Positions 8,204 to 17,352 of a stretch of 35,139 nucleotides of DNA are shown piece after piece. How positions within the stretch are numbered: position 1 is the first letter of the stretch; each line of letters opens with the position of its first letter. The position numbers were made by a program, and so were the translations under genes. The notes beneath the pieces were generated by a model that was given only the letters and a program-made list of their open reading frames with translations, searched no databases and was not told where the DNA came from. Source of the DNA: Gallionella sp. (lineage in GTDB: Bacteria > Pseudomonadota > Gammaproteobacteria > Burkholderiales > Gallionellaceae); NCBI GenBank assembly GCA_028688275.1, contig JAQTYN010000036.1, positions 1 to 35,139 on the forward strand, read 5' to 3'.

Positions 8204-11034
8204 GATGAGACTCCTGGATGAGGTTTGTTATCGAGATCCGCGCGGAAGGCGGCTTCAATCACGGCTTTTTGTTGTTCTTGGTGGACGGCCAAATACCCAG
8301 CGGCGGGGGCGGCTGACGAAGGACGCAAGGCGTAATCAAGTCGCATCCCTTGACGAAGATGGCGGGTCAAATAATGCTGAATACGATGCCACGCGCCCTG
8401 ATTGCCAGGTTCTTCCTGACACCACACTAACTCAGTGGCATTCGGGTAAGCGGCAATTTGCGCGGCAAAATCTGCGTGAGGGAAGGGATATAGCTGTTCG
8501 AGACGAATAATCGCCATATCGCGAATTTCCTTGCTGCGGCGATAAGCCAACAGGTCGTAATACACTTTACCGCTACAGGCAATGACGCGACGCACCTCCG
8601 CTGCGGCTAAATCATCGACTTCCGAGATCACGGGCTGGAATTTGCCGTCGGTAAAATCACTCAGGGGCGACGCTGCATCCTTGCTGCGCAACAGGCTTTT
8701 GGGTGTGAACACAATCAGCGGACGGCGCATCTGGCGGATCATTTGGCGACGTAGCAAATGGAAAATTTGCGCCGAATTAGACGGTACGCACACTTGAATG
8801 TTGTAATCGGCACACAACTGCAAATAGCGTTCTATCCGCCCCGACGAGTGTTCTGCGCCCTGCCCTTCATAGCCATGGGGCAACAACATCACCAGCCCGC
8901 ACAATCTTCCCCACTTCACTTCACCTGAGGCGATAAATTGGTCGATGACCACTTGCGCGCCATTGGCAAAATCGCCAAATTGCGCTTCCCATAACACCAA
9001 GGAATTCGGCTCGGCGGTGGCATAGCCATATTCAAAGCCTAGTACCGCTTCTTCGGACAACAGCGAATCCACCACGAAGAAATCTGATTGCTCAGCCGAC
9101 AAGTGTTGCAAAGGCGTGTGCGCGCCTTCATGCCAAACGTGGCGTTCTTGATCGTGCCACGTGGCATGGCGGTGAAAGAAGGTGCCGCGACGACAATCTT
9201 GCCCCGTCAGTCGCACGGGATAGCCTTCGGTCAACAAGGTGGCATAAGCCAAGTTCTCAGCCATGCCCCAATCCAATGCCAGCGAGCCTTCACCCATGCT
9301 GCGCCTATCCGCGACGATTTTTTCAACGCGAGACTGCAACACAAATCCCGCTGGCACGGTGGTGAGTGCCACGGACAATTGCTGCAAGCGCGCCAACTCC
9401 ACCCCAGTCTGCACGTCTTCATCCCAGCGGTGCTTGAAATTCAGCCAAGCATTTTTGGGTTTCACTTGGGTTTGATCGAGCGCGGGATGGATGGAATTCG
9501 TCCCCGCATCCATCGCTTGACGATAGCTTGTCACCATGTCATCCGCTTCGGTATCGCTGATGACTTTTTGTGCCAGCAATCGCTGGGCATACACAGCACG
9601 AGTGCCTGGGTGATTGCGGATATAGCGATACATAAACGGCTGAGTGACCAGCGGTTCATCTTGCTCGTTATGCCCCAACTTGCGGAAGCACACCAAGTCG
9701 ATCACCACATCGGCATGAAACTGCATACGGTAATCCAAAGCGATTTCGGTGACCAACATCACCGCATCGGGATCATCGGCATTCACATGGAAAATCGGCG
9801 CATCTATCATCTTGGCAATGTCGCTGCAATACGCACTGGAGCGCACATCGCGGATGTCCGACGCGGTAAAGCCGATTTGGTTATTGGTGATGATATGCAC
9901 CGTGCCGCCCGTGTAATAACCACGGGTTTGTGACATCGCCAAGGTTTCCATCACCACGCCCTGCCCCGCAAAAGCGGCATCGCCATGCAGCAAAATCGGC
10001 AGCACTTTGTCGCCTTTCACATCTTGCAGTCTATGCTGGCGCGCCCGTACCGAGCCTTCCACCACAGGATTGACGATTTCTAAATGCGAGGGATTAAACG
10101 CCAGTGCAACATGGAGATTGCCGCCCGCCGTGGCAATATCGGCGGAGAAACCTTGGTGATATTTCACATCGCCCGACGTGAGGTGTTCCGCATGGATGCC
10201 TTCAAATTCGGCAAATAACATCGACGGTTGCTTGCCCAAAATATTGACCAAAACATTGAGCCGACCGCGATGCGCCATGCCAATCACCGCTTCTTGTACA
10301 CCTTGCGCACCACAGCGTTGCAACAAATGATCCAACAAAGGAATCAGCGTTTCGCCGCCTTCGAGTGAAAATCGCTTTTGCCCGACGTATTTGGTGTGCA
10401 AATAACGCTCTAACGTCTCTGCCGCCGTGATGCGTTCGAGGATGCGCTTGCGCTGGTTGACTTCGTAATGCGCTTGACCCCGCACGCCTTCCAAGCGTTG
10501 CTGTACCCAGCGTTTTTTGCTGATGTCGCTGATATACATGTATTCCGCGCCGATGCTGCCGCAATACGTCTGGCGCAGAAATGCCAAAATATCGCGCAAA
10601 GTCATGCGCTTGTCCGCCACCAAGGATCCCGTGTCAAACCACGAATCTAGATCTGACTCACTGAGATGATAATACTCAGGGTTAAGCTGATTCACTTCTG
10701 GCTTAGCGTGGCGATTTAAGGGATCTAAATTGGCGACGCGTAGCCCCAAAAAACGATGGGCGTTAATCAGTTGCAACACCGCAACCTGCTTGCCTTCCAA
10801 CGCGGCATCTGCCACGGGGGCGTGATGCGATGGCAATGCGGCAAAAGCCTGTTGTATCGGGGTATGCGCTTGATCTTTGCCCCCATTGGCAGGCAACGCA
10901 TCGAAATACCCACGCCACTCCTCCGTGACGCTGGCAGCATCTTGCAAATAGTTTTCGTACAGCCCCTCAATAAAAGGCGCGTTGGTACCAAACAACAGCG
11001 AATTACCCTGCATTTGTGTTAAAAAAGAACTCAT
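8200..11034 (-). CDS. sucA: 2-oxoglutarate dehydrogenase E1 component
   Basis: This thiamine-diphosphate enzyme decarboxylates 2-oxoglutarate and passes the succinyl group to SucB. The 944-residue length is normal for the family. Recognisable blocks are the N-terminal E2-binding segment with [22 protein letters not shown], the cofactor region [24 protein letters not shown], and the C-terminal region with [13 protein letters not shown]. It overlaps gltA upstream and sucB downstream by ATGA junctions, so the three are probably made in step. A 281-residue open frame on the opposite strand (9088-9933) is a shadow of this GC-structured gene. Confidence 0.98.
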   Translation of the reverse strand: MSSFLTQMQGNSLLFGTNAPFIEGLYENYLQDAASVTEEWRGYFDALPANGGKDQAHTPIQQAFAALPSHHAPVADAALEGKQVAVLQLINAHRFLGLRVANLDPLNRHAKPEVNQLNPEYYHLSESDLDSWFDTGSLVADKRMTLRDILAFLRQTYCGSIGAEYMYISDISKKRWVQQRLEGVRGQAHYEVNQRKRILERITAAETLERYLHTKYVGQKRFSLEGGETLIPLLDHLLQRCGAQGVQEAVIGMAHRGRLNVLVNILGKQPSMLFAEFEGIHAEHLTSGDVKYHQGFSADIATAGGNLHVALAFNPSHLEIVNPVVEGSVRARQHRLQDVKGDKVLPILLHGDAAFAGQGVVMETLAMSQTRGYYTGGTVHIITNNQIGFTASDIRDVRSSAYCSDIAKMIDAPIFHVNADDPDAVMLVTEIALDYRMQFHADVVIDLVCFRKLGHNEQDEPLVTQPFMYRYIRNHPGTRAVYAQRLLAQKVISDTEADDMVTSYRQAMDAGTNSIHPALDQTQVKPKNAWLNFKHRWDEDVQTGVELARLQQLSVALTTVPAGFVLQSRVEKIVADRRSMGEGSLALDWGMAENLAYATLLTEGYPVRLTGQDCRRGTFFHRHATWHDQERHVWHEGAHTPLQHLSAEQSDFFVVDSLLSEEAVLGFEYGYATAEPNSLVLWEAQFGDFANGAQVVIDQFIASGEVKWGRLCGLVMLLPHGYEGQGAEHSSGRIERYLQLCADYNIQVCVPSNSAQIFHLLRRQMIRQMRRPLIVFTPKSLLRSKDAASPLSDFTDGKFQPVISEVDDLAAAEVRRVIACSGKVYYDLLAYRRSKEIRDMAIIRLEQLYPFPHADFAAQIAAYPNATELVWCQEEPGNQGAWHRIQHYLTRHLRQGMRLDYALRPSSAAPAAGYLAVHQEQQKAVIEAAFRADLDNKPHPGVSS

Positions 11035-12329
11035 TTTAGGTCACGTTCCGCCATGTCGAGATAATCACGTTGAGGTGCGCCCTGATAGAGCTGGCGGGGA
11101 CGACCAATTTTATGTTCGACATCGCTAATCATTTCATTCCATTGCGAAATCCAGCCTATGGTGCGCGCCACAGCAAAAATCACGGTAAACATATTGGTCG
11201 GAATCCCCAAGGCGCGCAACACAATACCCGAATAAAAATCGACGTTAGGATAGAGTTTACGCTCGATAAAGTAAGGGTCACTCAAGGCGATTTGTTCTAA
11301 TTCCATCGCCAGTTTGAATAATTTATCGTCCGCCAGCCCTAACTCGCTCAACACTTCATGGCAAGTTTCGCGCATCACCGCCGCGCGCGGATCCATGTTT
11401 TTGTAAACCCGATGACCAAAGCCCATCAGTCTATGTTTTTTGTCTTTCACGCCTTGTACAAAAGCGGCGACATTGGACACATCCCCAATTTCTTCCAGCA
11501 TTTTTAACGCAGCTTCATTCGCGCCACCATGTGCGGGCCCCCAAAGTGCCGCAATCCCCGATGCCACGCAAGCAAACGGATTCGCACCACTAGACCCCGC
11601 CAAGCGCACCGTGGAGGTCGAGGCATTTTGCTCATGGTCAGCGTGCAGGATAAAAATCCGTTCCAACGCCCGCGTCAAGACAGGATTCGGCACGTATTCT
11701 TCAGCAGGAGTGGCAAACATCATGTACATGAAATTTTCCACATAGCTGTATTTATTCTTAGGATGCATAAACGGGAAACCCGTGTGGTATTTATGCGCCA
11801 TCGCCGCAATGGTCGGCACTTTTGCCAACAAGCGTAACGCGGACAAATCACGGTGGGTCGGATTATTGATGTCCAAAGAATCATGGTAAAACGCGGACAA
11901 CGCACCCACCACCCCCACCATCACCGCCATTGGGTGGGCATCGCGGCGAAATCCTGTAAAGAATCGTGCCAACTGGTCATGCACCATGGTGTGCGAAGTG
12001 ACCTTGGTATGAAACTCCGCGCGCTGGGCAGCATTGGGCAATTCCCCATTGAGCAGCAAATAGCACACTTCCAAAAAGTCTGATTTCTCCGCCAATTGTT
12101 CAATCGGATAACCACGGTAATACAACAAACCCGCATCACCATCAATAAAAGTAATGGCAGAAATACAGCTGGCAGTGGAAAAGAAACCTAAATCGTAAGT
12201 AAAGACCCCCAGCTTGCTTAAAGTACGTATATCAATGACATCGGGGCCTAATGTCCCCTCGATCAGCGGCAACTCGATGCTGCGCCCATCGTCCAAGGTC
12301 AGTGTTGCGACACGTTTTTTATTTTCCAT
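11031..12329 (-). CDS. gltA: Type II citrate synthase
   Basis: Citrate synthase joins oxaloacetate and acetyl-CoA at the entry of the TCA cycle. The 432-residue product has the active-site histidines in [10 protein letters not shown] and [14 protein letters not shown] and the aspartate in NVDFYSG. Its length and the N-terminal beta-domain match the hexameric type II enzymes of proteobacteria, which are often NADH-inhibited. I set the start at ATG 12329 ([10 protein letters not shown]). The open frame extends 28 codons further, but that part lies inside sdhE and is not conserved in kind. The gene overlaps sdhE by 11 bases and sucA by four. Its place between sdhE and sucA is typical of betaproteobacteria and some relatives. 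Confidence 0.97.
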   Translation of the reverse strand: MENKKRVATLTLDDGRSIELPLIEGTLGPDVIDIRTLSKLGVFTYDLGFFSTASCISAITFIDGDAGLLYYRGYPIEQLAEKSDFLEVCYLLLNGELPNAAQRAEFHTKVTSHTMVHDQLARFFTGFRRDAHPMAVMVGVVGALSAFYHDSLDINNPTHRDLSALRLLAKVPTIAAMAHKYHTGFPFMHPKNKYSYVENFMYMMFATPAEEYVPNPVLTRALERIFILHADHEQNASTSTVRLAGSSGANPFACVASGIAALWGPAHGGANEAALKMLEEIGDVSNVAAFVQGVKDKKHRLMGFGHRVYKNMDPRAAVMRETCHEVLSELGLADDKLFKLAMELEQIALSDPYFIERKLYPNVDFYSGIVLRALGIPTNMFTVIFAVARTIGWISQWNEMISDVEHKIGRPRQLYQGAPQRDYLDMAERDLK

Positions 12330-12591
12330 CCTCAAATTCCCCCATGTTGATGCGACAAGATGCCGCGCTGATTTTTTCCAACAAGACTTTTTGCGCCAAC
12401 GATTCTGCTTCACTGCGTCCCATAATTTGATCTAATAATGGGTTGTCTGGCATATCCAGTATCGCTTCAAATAGCTGTTTTTCATCAAGCGTTAATTGGG
12501 CGTAGTGCGCCGTGATAAAACGCTCAAAAATAATATCCAACTCCAACAAGCCTCGTCTGGCACGCCAACGCACCCGTTCCAAATGCTTCAT
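12319..12591 (-). CDS. sdhE: FAD assembly factor for succinate dehydrogenase
   Basis: This 90-residue protein belongs to the SdhE/YgfY/Sdh5 family, which promotes covalent flavin attachment to SdhA. The hallmark RGxxE motif is present in [10 protein letters not shown] near residue 10-20, followed by the helical segment [13 protein letters not shown] and the family pattern [10 protein letters not shown]. Its start codon overlaps the sdhB stop (ATGA) and its end overlaps gltA by 11 bases. Location directly behind its client enzyme agrees with the assignment. Confidence 0.93.
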   Translation of the reverse strand: MKHLERVRWRARRGLLELDIIFERFITAHYAQLTLDEKQLFEAILDMPDNPLLDQIMGRSEAESLAQKVLLEKISAASCRINMGEFEDGK

Positions 12592-13283
12592 ACCATGCGC
12601 TTGGTCATCAAATCTTTGATGTGACCAATCGCCTCCGTCGGATTAAGCTCTTTCGGACACACATCCGTACAATTCATAATCGTGTGGCAGCGGAATAAAC
12701 GATACGGGTCTTCCAGATCGTCCAAGCGCGCACTGGTTGCTTGATCGCGGGTATCGGCAATAAAGCGATAGGCTTGCAACAAGCCTGCGGGACCGACGAA
12801 TTTATCGGGATTCCACCAAAATGACGGACAGGCGGTGGTGCAGCAACCACACAAGATGCACTCATACAGTCCGTTCAGATGCTCCCGTTGCGCGGGCGAT
12901 TGTAACCGTTCCGTTTCAGGCGGGGGATCATTATTGATGAGATAAGGCTTGATGGAATGATATTGCTTAAAGAACTGGGTCATATCCACGATTAAATCCC
13001 GTATCACAGGCAAGCCTGGCAAAGGACGCAACTCAATGGGCGATTTCAACGTTGACAACGGCGTAATGCACGCCAAGCCATTGCGCCCATTGATATTCAT
13101 GGCATCCGAGCCACACACCCCTTCGCGACAGGATTTGCGTATCGACAAGCTATCATCTTGCTCTTTCAACAGCACCAGTGCGTCCAGCAACATCATATCG
13201 CCCGCCTCGACTGCCAGCTCGTAATCCTGCATATACGGCTTTGCGTCAGTGTCGGGGTTATAGCGGTAAATTCTAAATTTCAT
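12588..13283 (-). CDS. sdhB: Succinate dehydrogenase iron-sulfur subunit
   Basis: The electron-transfer subunit of complex II links SdhA to the membrane anchor. All three cluster motifs are visible: [2Fe-2S] CREGVCGSDAMNINGRNGLA plus the next Cys, [4Fe-4S] CILCGCCTTACP, and [3Fe-4S] CHTIMNCTDVCP. The length of 231 residues is close to the E. coli protein. I chose ATG 13283 (MKFRIYRYNPD) because AGGGA lies six bases before it. The open frame extends 42 codons upstream but that part overlaps sdhA and resembles nothing in the family. Fourteen bases separate it from sdhA. Confidence 0.97.
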   Translation of the reverse strand: MKFRIYRYNPDTDAKPYMQDYELAVEAGDMMLLDALVLLKEQDDSLSIRKSCREGVCGSDAMNINGRNGLACITPLSTLKSPIELRPLPGLPVIRDLIVDMTQFFKQYHSIKPYLINNDPPPETERLQSPAQREHLNGLYECILCGCCTTACPSFWWNPDKFVGPAGLLQAYRFIADTRDQATSARLDDLEDPYRLFRCHTIMNCTDVCPKELNPTEAIGHIKDLMTKRMV

Positions 13284-13297
13284 GGTGTGTCCCTGAC

Positions 13298-15058
13298 TTA
13301 ATACACCCGCGCTTTGAGCGGGAAGGAATCCACGGTCAGCGGTTTGAGCCGCACAGGCTTGTAATCCAAACGACGATCTTGGCTGAAATACAAGCTGTGT
13401 TTCAGCCAATTCACGTCATCACGATCAGGATAATCATCGCGCGCATGTGCGCCGCGACTTTCTTTCCGCGCTTCGGCGGCAATCATGGTGGCTTGCGCCA
13501 CTTCGATTAGATTATCCAACTCCAAGGCTTCGATACGCGCAGTGTTAAACACCCGACTTTTGTCTTGTATCACCGTTTGCGCCACGCGTTCGCTGATTTC
13601 CTTGATTTTGCTCACGCCTTCACTAAGCAAATCAGGGAAGCGGAACACCCCGCAATGTTTTTGCATGGTGCGGCGCATGGCTTCACCGACTTCCGACACG
13701 CGCTCACCCGATTTTTGGATTTCCAACCGAGCCAAACGCGACATCGACAAATCACCTGCATGGGCGGGTAAGGGTTTAGGATGCGGATGGCGTTGCAAAT
13801 CTTCGATAATTTGTCGCCCCGCCGCACGTCCAAACACAATCAAATCCAACAAGGAGTTGCAGCCTAAACGGTTCGCGCCATGCACCGAGACGCAAGCGCA
13901 TTCGCCCACGGCATACAGTCCTTGCACCACTTCTTCACCCGTGTGATATGGCACCACCACTTGTCCATGGTAGTTAGTCGGGATGCCACCCATCATGTAA
14001 TGCGCAGTGGGTACGACAGGAATCGCTTGTTTAGCAGGATCCACGTGAGCAAATTTCAGCGCGATTTCGCGTATCCCAGGCAAGCGTTGCTTAATCACAT
14101 CTTCGCCCAAATGATCTAATTTGAGCATCACATGATCGCCATGTTTGCCGCAGCCCCGCCCTTCGTTGATTTCAATGGTCATGGCACGTGACACCACATC
14201 ACGGCTGGCTAAATCTTGCGCATTCGGGGCGTATTTAGGCATAAAGCGTTCGCCGTCTTTATTCACCAAATAGCCGCCCTCCCCTCGCACCCCTTCGGTA
14301 ATCAACACCCCTGCGCCATACACGCCTGTGGGATGAAATTGGAAAAACTCCATATCTTCCAGCGGGATACCTGCTCGTGCCGCCATGCCTAAGCCGTCGC
14401 CCGTATTGATATAGGCATTGGTGCTAGATTGGAAAATACGCCCTGCCCCACCCGTGGCAAATAATGTCGCGCGCGCGTGGAAAATCATCACTTCGCCTGT
14501 TTCGATTTCCATCGCCGTCACGCCCAACACATCGCCCTCGGCATCGCGTATCAAATCCAACGCCATCCATTCAATAAAAAAATGGGTATTGGCTTTGACG
14601 TTTTGTTGATACAAAGTATGCAACAAGGCATGTCCCGTGCGATCCGCTGCGGCACAAGCCCGTTGCACAGGGATTTTGCCGTAATCTTGCATGTGTCCGC
14701 CAAAGGGACGCTGATAAATTTTGCCGCTGTCCAAACGGTCAAACGGCATACCGTAATGTTCCAGCTCATACACCACTTCGGGTGCTGCACGGCACATAAA
14801 CTCAATCGCATCTTGATCGCCCAGATAATCCGAGCCTTTCACGGTGTCATACATGTGCCAGTGCCAATTGTCTTCATTGACGTTGCCTAATGAGGCAGCA
14901 ATCCCACCTTGTGCTGCCACGGTATGCGAACGGGTTGGAAATACCTTGGACAATACGGCTACTTTTAATCCTGCCTCGGCTAATTGCAACGCGGCGCGCA
15001 TCCCTGCCCCGCCAGCACCCACCACCACCACATCAAACGTACGCTTTGCGACTGCCAT
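13298..15058 (-). CDS. sdhA: Succinate dehydrogenase flavoprotein subunit
   Basis: SdhA oxidises succinate to fumarate using covalently bound FAD. The 586-residue product starts at ATG 15058 with the dinucleotide-binding [21 protein letters not shown]. The flavin-linking histidine is in SHTVAAQGG, and the substrate-domain [21 protein letters not shown] and [15 protein letters not shown] are intact. The start overlaps the sdhD stop by one base (TAATG). The open frame continues upstream, but that part lies inside sdhD. Confidence 0.98.
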   Translation of the reverse strand: MAVAKRTFDVVVVGAGGAGMRAALQLAEAGLKVAVLSKVFPTRSHTVAAQGGIAASLGNVNEDNWHWHMYDTVKGSDYLGDQDAIEFMCRAAPEVVYELEHYGMPFDRLDSGKIYQRPFGGHMQDYGKIPVQRACAAADRTGHALLHTLYQQNVKANTHFFIEWMALDLIRDAEGDVLGVTAMEIETGEVMIFHARATLFATGGAGRIFQSSTNAYINTGDGLGMAARAGIPLEDMEFFQFHPTGVYGAGVLITEGVRGEGGYLVNKDGERFMPKYAPNAQDLASRDVVSRAMTIEINEGRGCGKHGDHVMLKLDHLGEDVIKQRLPGIREIALKFAHVDPAKQAIPVVPTAHYMMGGIPTNYHGQVVVPYHTGEEVVQGLYAVGECACVSVHGANRLGCNSLLDLIVFGRAAGRQIIEDLQRHPHPKPLPAHAGDLSMSRLARLEIQKSGERVSEVGEAMRRTMQKHCGVFRFPDLLSEGVSKIKEISERVAQTVIQDKSRVFNTARIEALELDNLIEVAQATMIAAEARKESRGAHARDDYPDRDDVNWLKHSLYFSQDRRLDYKPVRLKPLTVDSFPLKARVY

Positions 15059-15405
15059 TACATTCCCCACAAAATTTGTACAGACCAGATGATATACAGC
15101 ACCAGTGCCAAAATCACCAGAGTATGAATCACCAAGCGAACGCTGGCGGGCTTCACATAATCCATCACGATGTCGCGCACACCTATCCAAGCGTGATAAA
15201 ACAAACTCAATAAAAACAACAAACTAAATGTTTTAACCGCTTGCCCCGCAAAAAGTTGATGCCATGCGGCGTAATCAGCGGGCGACTGCCACAACACATA
15301 ACCCACACCCAGCACCACATAAACCGCCATTACCACTGCCGTAATGCGCTGCACCAGCCAATCGCGCAAACCATAATGCGCACCAACCACCACCCGATCT
15401 ACCAT
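15058..15405 (-). CDS. sdhD: Succinate dehydrogenase membrane anchor subunit D
   Basis: This 115-residue hydrophobic protein has three membrane helices and anchors complex II at the quinone site. The segment [18 protein letters not shown] matches the SdhD haem/quinone region, with the histidine that ligates haem b. The N-terminus with [15 protein letters not shown] is also typical. It overlaps sdhC by seven bases and sdhA by one. Confidence 0.95.
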   Translation of the reverse strand: MVDRVVVGAHYGLRDWLVQRITAVVMAVYVVLGVGYVLWQSPADYAAWHQLFAGQAVKTFSLLFLLSLFYHAWIGVRDIVMDYVKPASVRLVIHTLVILALVLYIIWSVQILWGM

Positions 15406-15785
15406 AATTTCACCCCCACAATGACAGTCAACAATAGGCTGACCCCCATGACGATTTTGCTGCTGCTGCGCGCTTGTGCCAAATTGCGCACCATGTGTAA
15501 ATCAATTGCCAAATAACGCAGTCCTGCACAGAAGTGATGCAATAAAGCCCATGTAAACCCTAATATCAACAACTTGACTAAAGGATGCGCCAACACGGTA
15601 CTCAGTTGCGTATAAGTTTCTGACGACTGCAAACTCGCTTGCAACATATACAAAAACAAGGGGAGTGCTAAAAACAATGCTACGCCACTGACACGATGGA
15701 GGATGGAAACAATACCTGGAAGAGGAAGCCTAATAAGATGTAAAGCGAGATGTTTAGGGCGTTGCTGATGGGGGGTAAAGCGCAT
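15399..15785 (-). CDS. sdhC: Succinate dehydrogenase cytochrome b556 subunit
   Basis: The first gene of the operon encodes a 128-residue, three-helix anchor subunit. PLPGIVSILHRVSGVALFL is the conserved SdhC quinone-site block (the Ser and Arg near SILHR), and LLHHFCAGLRYLAIDLH holds the haem histidine. I chose ATG 15785 (MRFTPHQQRPKHL) because it has AAGAGAG upstream and gives the usual length. Open frames beginning at upstream codons would add up to 40 unlike residues. Confidence 0.95.
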   Translation of the reverse strand: MRFTPHQQRPKHLALHLIRLPLPGIVSILHRVSGVALFLALPLFLYMLQASLQSSETYTQLSTVLAHPLVKLLILGFTWALLHHFCAGLRYLAIDLHMVRNLAQARSSSKIVMGVSLLLTVIVGVKLW

Positions 15786-15816
15786 AATTGGCTCTCTTGG
15801 CGGTGAACTAGTGTGC

Positions 15817-15845
15817 ATATTACTCGCTCTATACCGTCGATTCAA
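15817..15845 (-). promoter_or_regulatory. Candidate sigma-70 promoter for the sdh-gltA-suc operon
   Basis: On the minus strand TTGAAT (15845-15840) and TAATAT (15822-15817) are separated by exactly 17 bases, each matching four of six consensus positions. Transcription would begin near 15810, giving a 5' leader of about 25 bases before sdhC. This is a sequence match only. Confidence 0.4.
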
Positions 15846-15950
15846 ACTAAGCTCGCGGTACACGAAACGAATTAAAGATGCATTTCCGATATAATGACAT
15901 CCCAATAGAACGAACCGTCTGTTTTTAGAGCAGAATCACTCAAAGTCAAA

Positions 15951-15979
15951 ATGACGAAAATCGTTACGAAACGTATAAT
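15951..15979 (+). promoter_or_regulatory. Candidate sigma-70 promoter for the GTPase/Roadblock locus
   Basis: ATGACG (15951-15956) and a perfect TATAAT (15974-15979) are 17 bases apart. Two small palindromes overlap it: GTCAAAATGAC (15945-15955) over the -35 box and TACGAAACGTA (15965-15975) reaching the -10 box. They could bind a regulator. The predicted leader is about 95 bases. It is divergent from, and some 100 bases away from, the putative sdh promoter. Confidence 0.5.
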
Positions 15980-16047
15980 GCCTCACCTACTGTAATGACA
16001 TACGGGAACAATCAAGTAATATGCTTGTCCAACCAGAGAGGTAACTT

Positions 16048-16068
16048 ATGTACCACCTAAATACCTAA
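16048..16068 (+). CDS. Possible six-codon leader ORF (MYHLNT)
   Basis: ATG 16048 follows an excellent ribosome-binding site (AGAGAGG, about six bases upstream) and reads M-Y-H-L-N-T-stop, ending 14 bases before the next gene. Its ribosome site is better than that of the real downstream gene, so it might tune translation. It is very short and could be chance. Confidence 0.25.
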   Translation: MYHLNT

Positions 16069-16082
16069 CTAATGAGGGCGAT

Positions 16083-16733
16083 ATGACAGCCGATATGATT
16101 GACCAAACCATGGGGATAGAAATCCCGCCTTTTAGACCATCAGACCACTTATTAGGTATCGTGCAAGGCATTATAGCTTCGCGTGTCAATTCACGAATCG
16201 TACTGGCAGGACAGGGGGAAATCATAGTATTGCCTCAAGCGGGAAGTTATTACACCAATGCTCAAAATATGGCACGATTTTGTCAAGCCCCTGCAGCGCG
16301 ATTTGAAACATCCCCTTTAGGTAACAGTGCACTCTCCTACCCGATTGAATCAGCAAGAAATATCAAAGAACTGTTGTGGCAAGCCGCATTTCACGTCTCT
16401 CAAGGTCGTTTACCTGAAGGCTGCACAAAATATGATGTTGTCAAATTCCGCCACTGGCCTAATCTCACTCGCTTACCGATCACTCCAAATACAGCTCAAA
16501 TTTGTTCACTTTTGACGCGCACCCCTACCACCATTATGCTTGTCAGACGTATTCTTGAGCTGCCCAGAGAAGAAGTCTATCAAATTTACAGTGCGGCATA
16601 TTGTGCTGGCCTTACCTCAAAAGTCCAAAATACACCCGAACAGGCCCAGGCAGAAACTGCAATGACTAACGCGCCACCTCCTGCTACACAGGGTTTGATG
16701 CGCTCTTTGTTTGCTAAAATTTTAGGATTGTAA
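16083..16733 (+). CDS. Conserved-looking protein with probable C-terminal winged helix, GTPase-linked
   Basis: I cannot assign a named function. The 216-residue protein is soluble with no signal peptide. The N-terminal half (about 15-125) alternates strands and helices. The segment KFRHWPNLTRLPITPNTAQI followed by two helices (about 115-180) resembles a winged-helix domain, in position comparable to the DUF742-type partner in actinobacterial GTPase conservons; this comparison is inference. The tail (about 180-205) is rich in Ala, Pro and Gln. Start ATG 16083 has GAGGG five bases upstream. Only three bases separate it from the GTPase gene, so the two are co-transcribed and their products probably act together. 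It is the first gene of the plus-strand locus. Confidence 0.75.
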   Translation: MTADMIDQTMGIEIPPFRPSDHLLGIVQGIIASRVNSRIVLAGQGEIIVLPQAGSYYTNAQNMARFCQAPAARFETSPLGNSALSYPIESARNIKELLWQAAFHVSQGRLPEGCTKYDVVKFRHWPNLTRLPITPNTAQICSLLTRTPTTIMLVRRILELPREEVYQIYSAAYCAGLTSKVQNTPEQAQAETAMTNAPPPATQGLMRSLFAKILGL

Positions 16734-16736
16734 AAC

Positions 16737-17291
16737 ATGGAAAATAAAATCATTTTTGCAGGTCCTGTCGGTTCAGGTAAAACAACCTCAATTAGCGCAG
16801 TCAGCGACATTATGGTGGTTGGCACAGAGGCCAAAGCGACTGATGATGTTGCCAAGCGCAAGCAAAATACGACCGTTGCGATGGATTACGGTGTACTTAA
16901 TCTTGAAGGCGGAAAACGTGTTCATCTTTATGGCACGCCTGGTCAGGAACGCTTCAACTTTATGTGGGAAATTCTAAGCGAAAATGCTATTGGATTCATT
17001 ATCCTCATTGACAGTATCAGACCCGACCCGATGGCCGACCTTGATTTTTATGTAAAAGCCTTCCGTAAATCCATTACGCAATGTAAAAATGCTGTCGTGA
17101 TAGGCGTAACACGGACTGAAGTATCTGGGCAAGTTGATTTGCTCGATAAAATCAATAGTCACCTCGCGACACTTAATCTTAACGTTCCCGTATTTGAAGT
17201 CGATGGACGAGAAAGAAAAGATGTCAAACAAATGCTACTCGCCTTGCTTACCTTGATAGACCCAAAAACCATGCGACTCAAGGCCGCATAA
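16737..17291 (+). CDS. Small Ras-like GTPase, COG2229/CvnD (MglA-like) type
   Basis: This 184-residue single-domain GTPase has the P-loop GPVGSGKTT (9-17), a switch I threonine pair near 45-46, and the G3 region YGTPGQERFNFMW (65-78). The glycine in place of the usual DxxG aspartate, and the TPGQxRFxFMW pattern, are typical of the COG2229 family that includes Streptomyces CvnD and is related to MglA. The guanine-specificity motif is TRTE (126-129) rather than NKxD, which may alter nucleotide affinity. No membrane anchor or lipid signal is visible. These GTPases are generally controlled by Roadblock proteins, two of which are encoded downstream. It sits three bases after the winged-helix gene. 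Confidence 0.88.
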   Translation: MENKIIFAGPVGSGKTTSISAVSDIMVVGTEAKATDDVAKRKQNTTVAMDYGVLNLEGGKRVHLYGTPGQERFNFMWEILSENAIGFIILIDSIRPDPMADLDFYVKAFRKSITQCKNAVVIGVTRTEVSGQVDLLDKINSHLATLNLNVPVFEVDGRERKDVKQMLLALLTLIDPKTMRLKAA

Positions 17292-17300
17292 GATTTCCCC

Positions 17301-17319
17301 CTCCCAGCACGGGAGTTTT
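17301..17319 (+). terminator. Short hairpin with T-run after the GTPase gene
   Basis: CTCCC (17301-17305) and GGGAG (17311-17315) form a five-pair GC-rich stem with a five-base loop, followed by TTTT. It begins ten bases after the GTPase stop. It could be a weak terminator or attenuator that lowers expression of the ABC-phosphatase gene relative to the GTPase. Confidence 0.4.
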
Positions 17320-17352
17320 AGTCAGTATGATGTTTTGCTTCGGGTACAGACG

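Noticed and set aside
9088-9933. 281-codon open frame on the plus strand
   Set aside because: It lies wholly opposite sucA, has no recognisable domain and reflects codon bias of sucA.
12330-12413. Longer N-terminus for gltA
   Set aside because: The extra 28 codons lie in sdhE and are unlike citrate synthase.
13485-13946. 153-codon open frame, plus strand
   Set aside because: Antisense shadow of sdhA.
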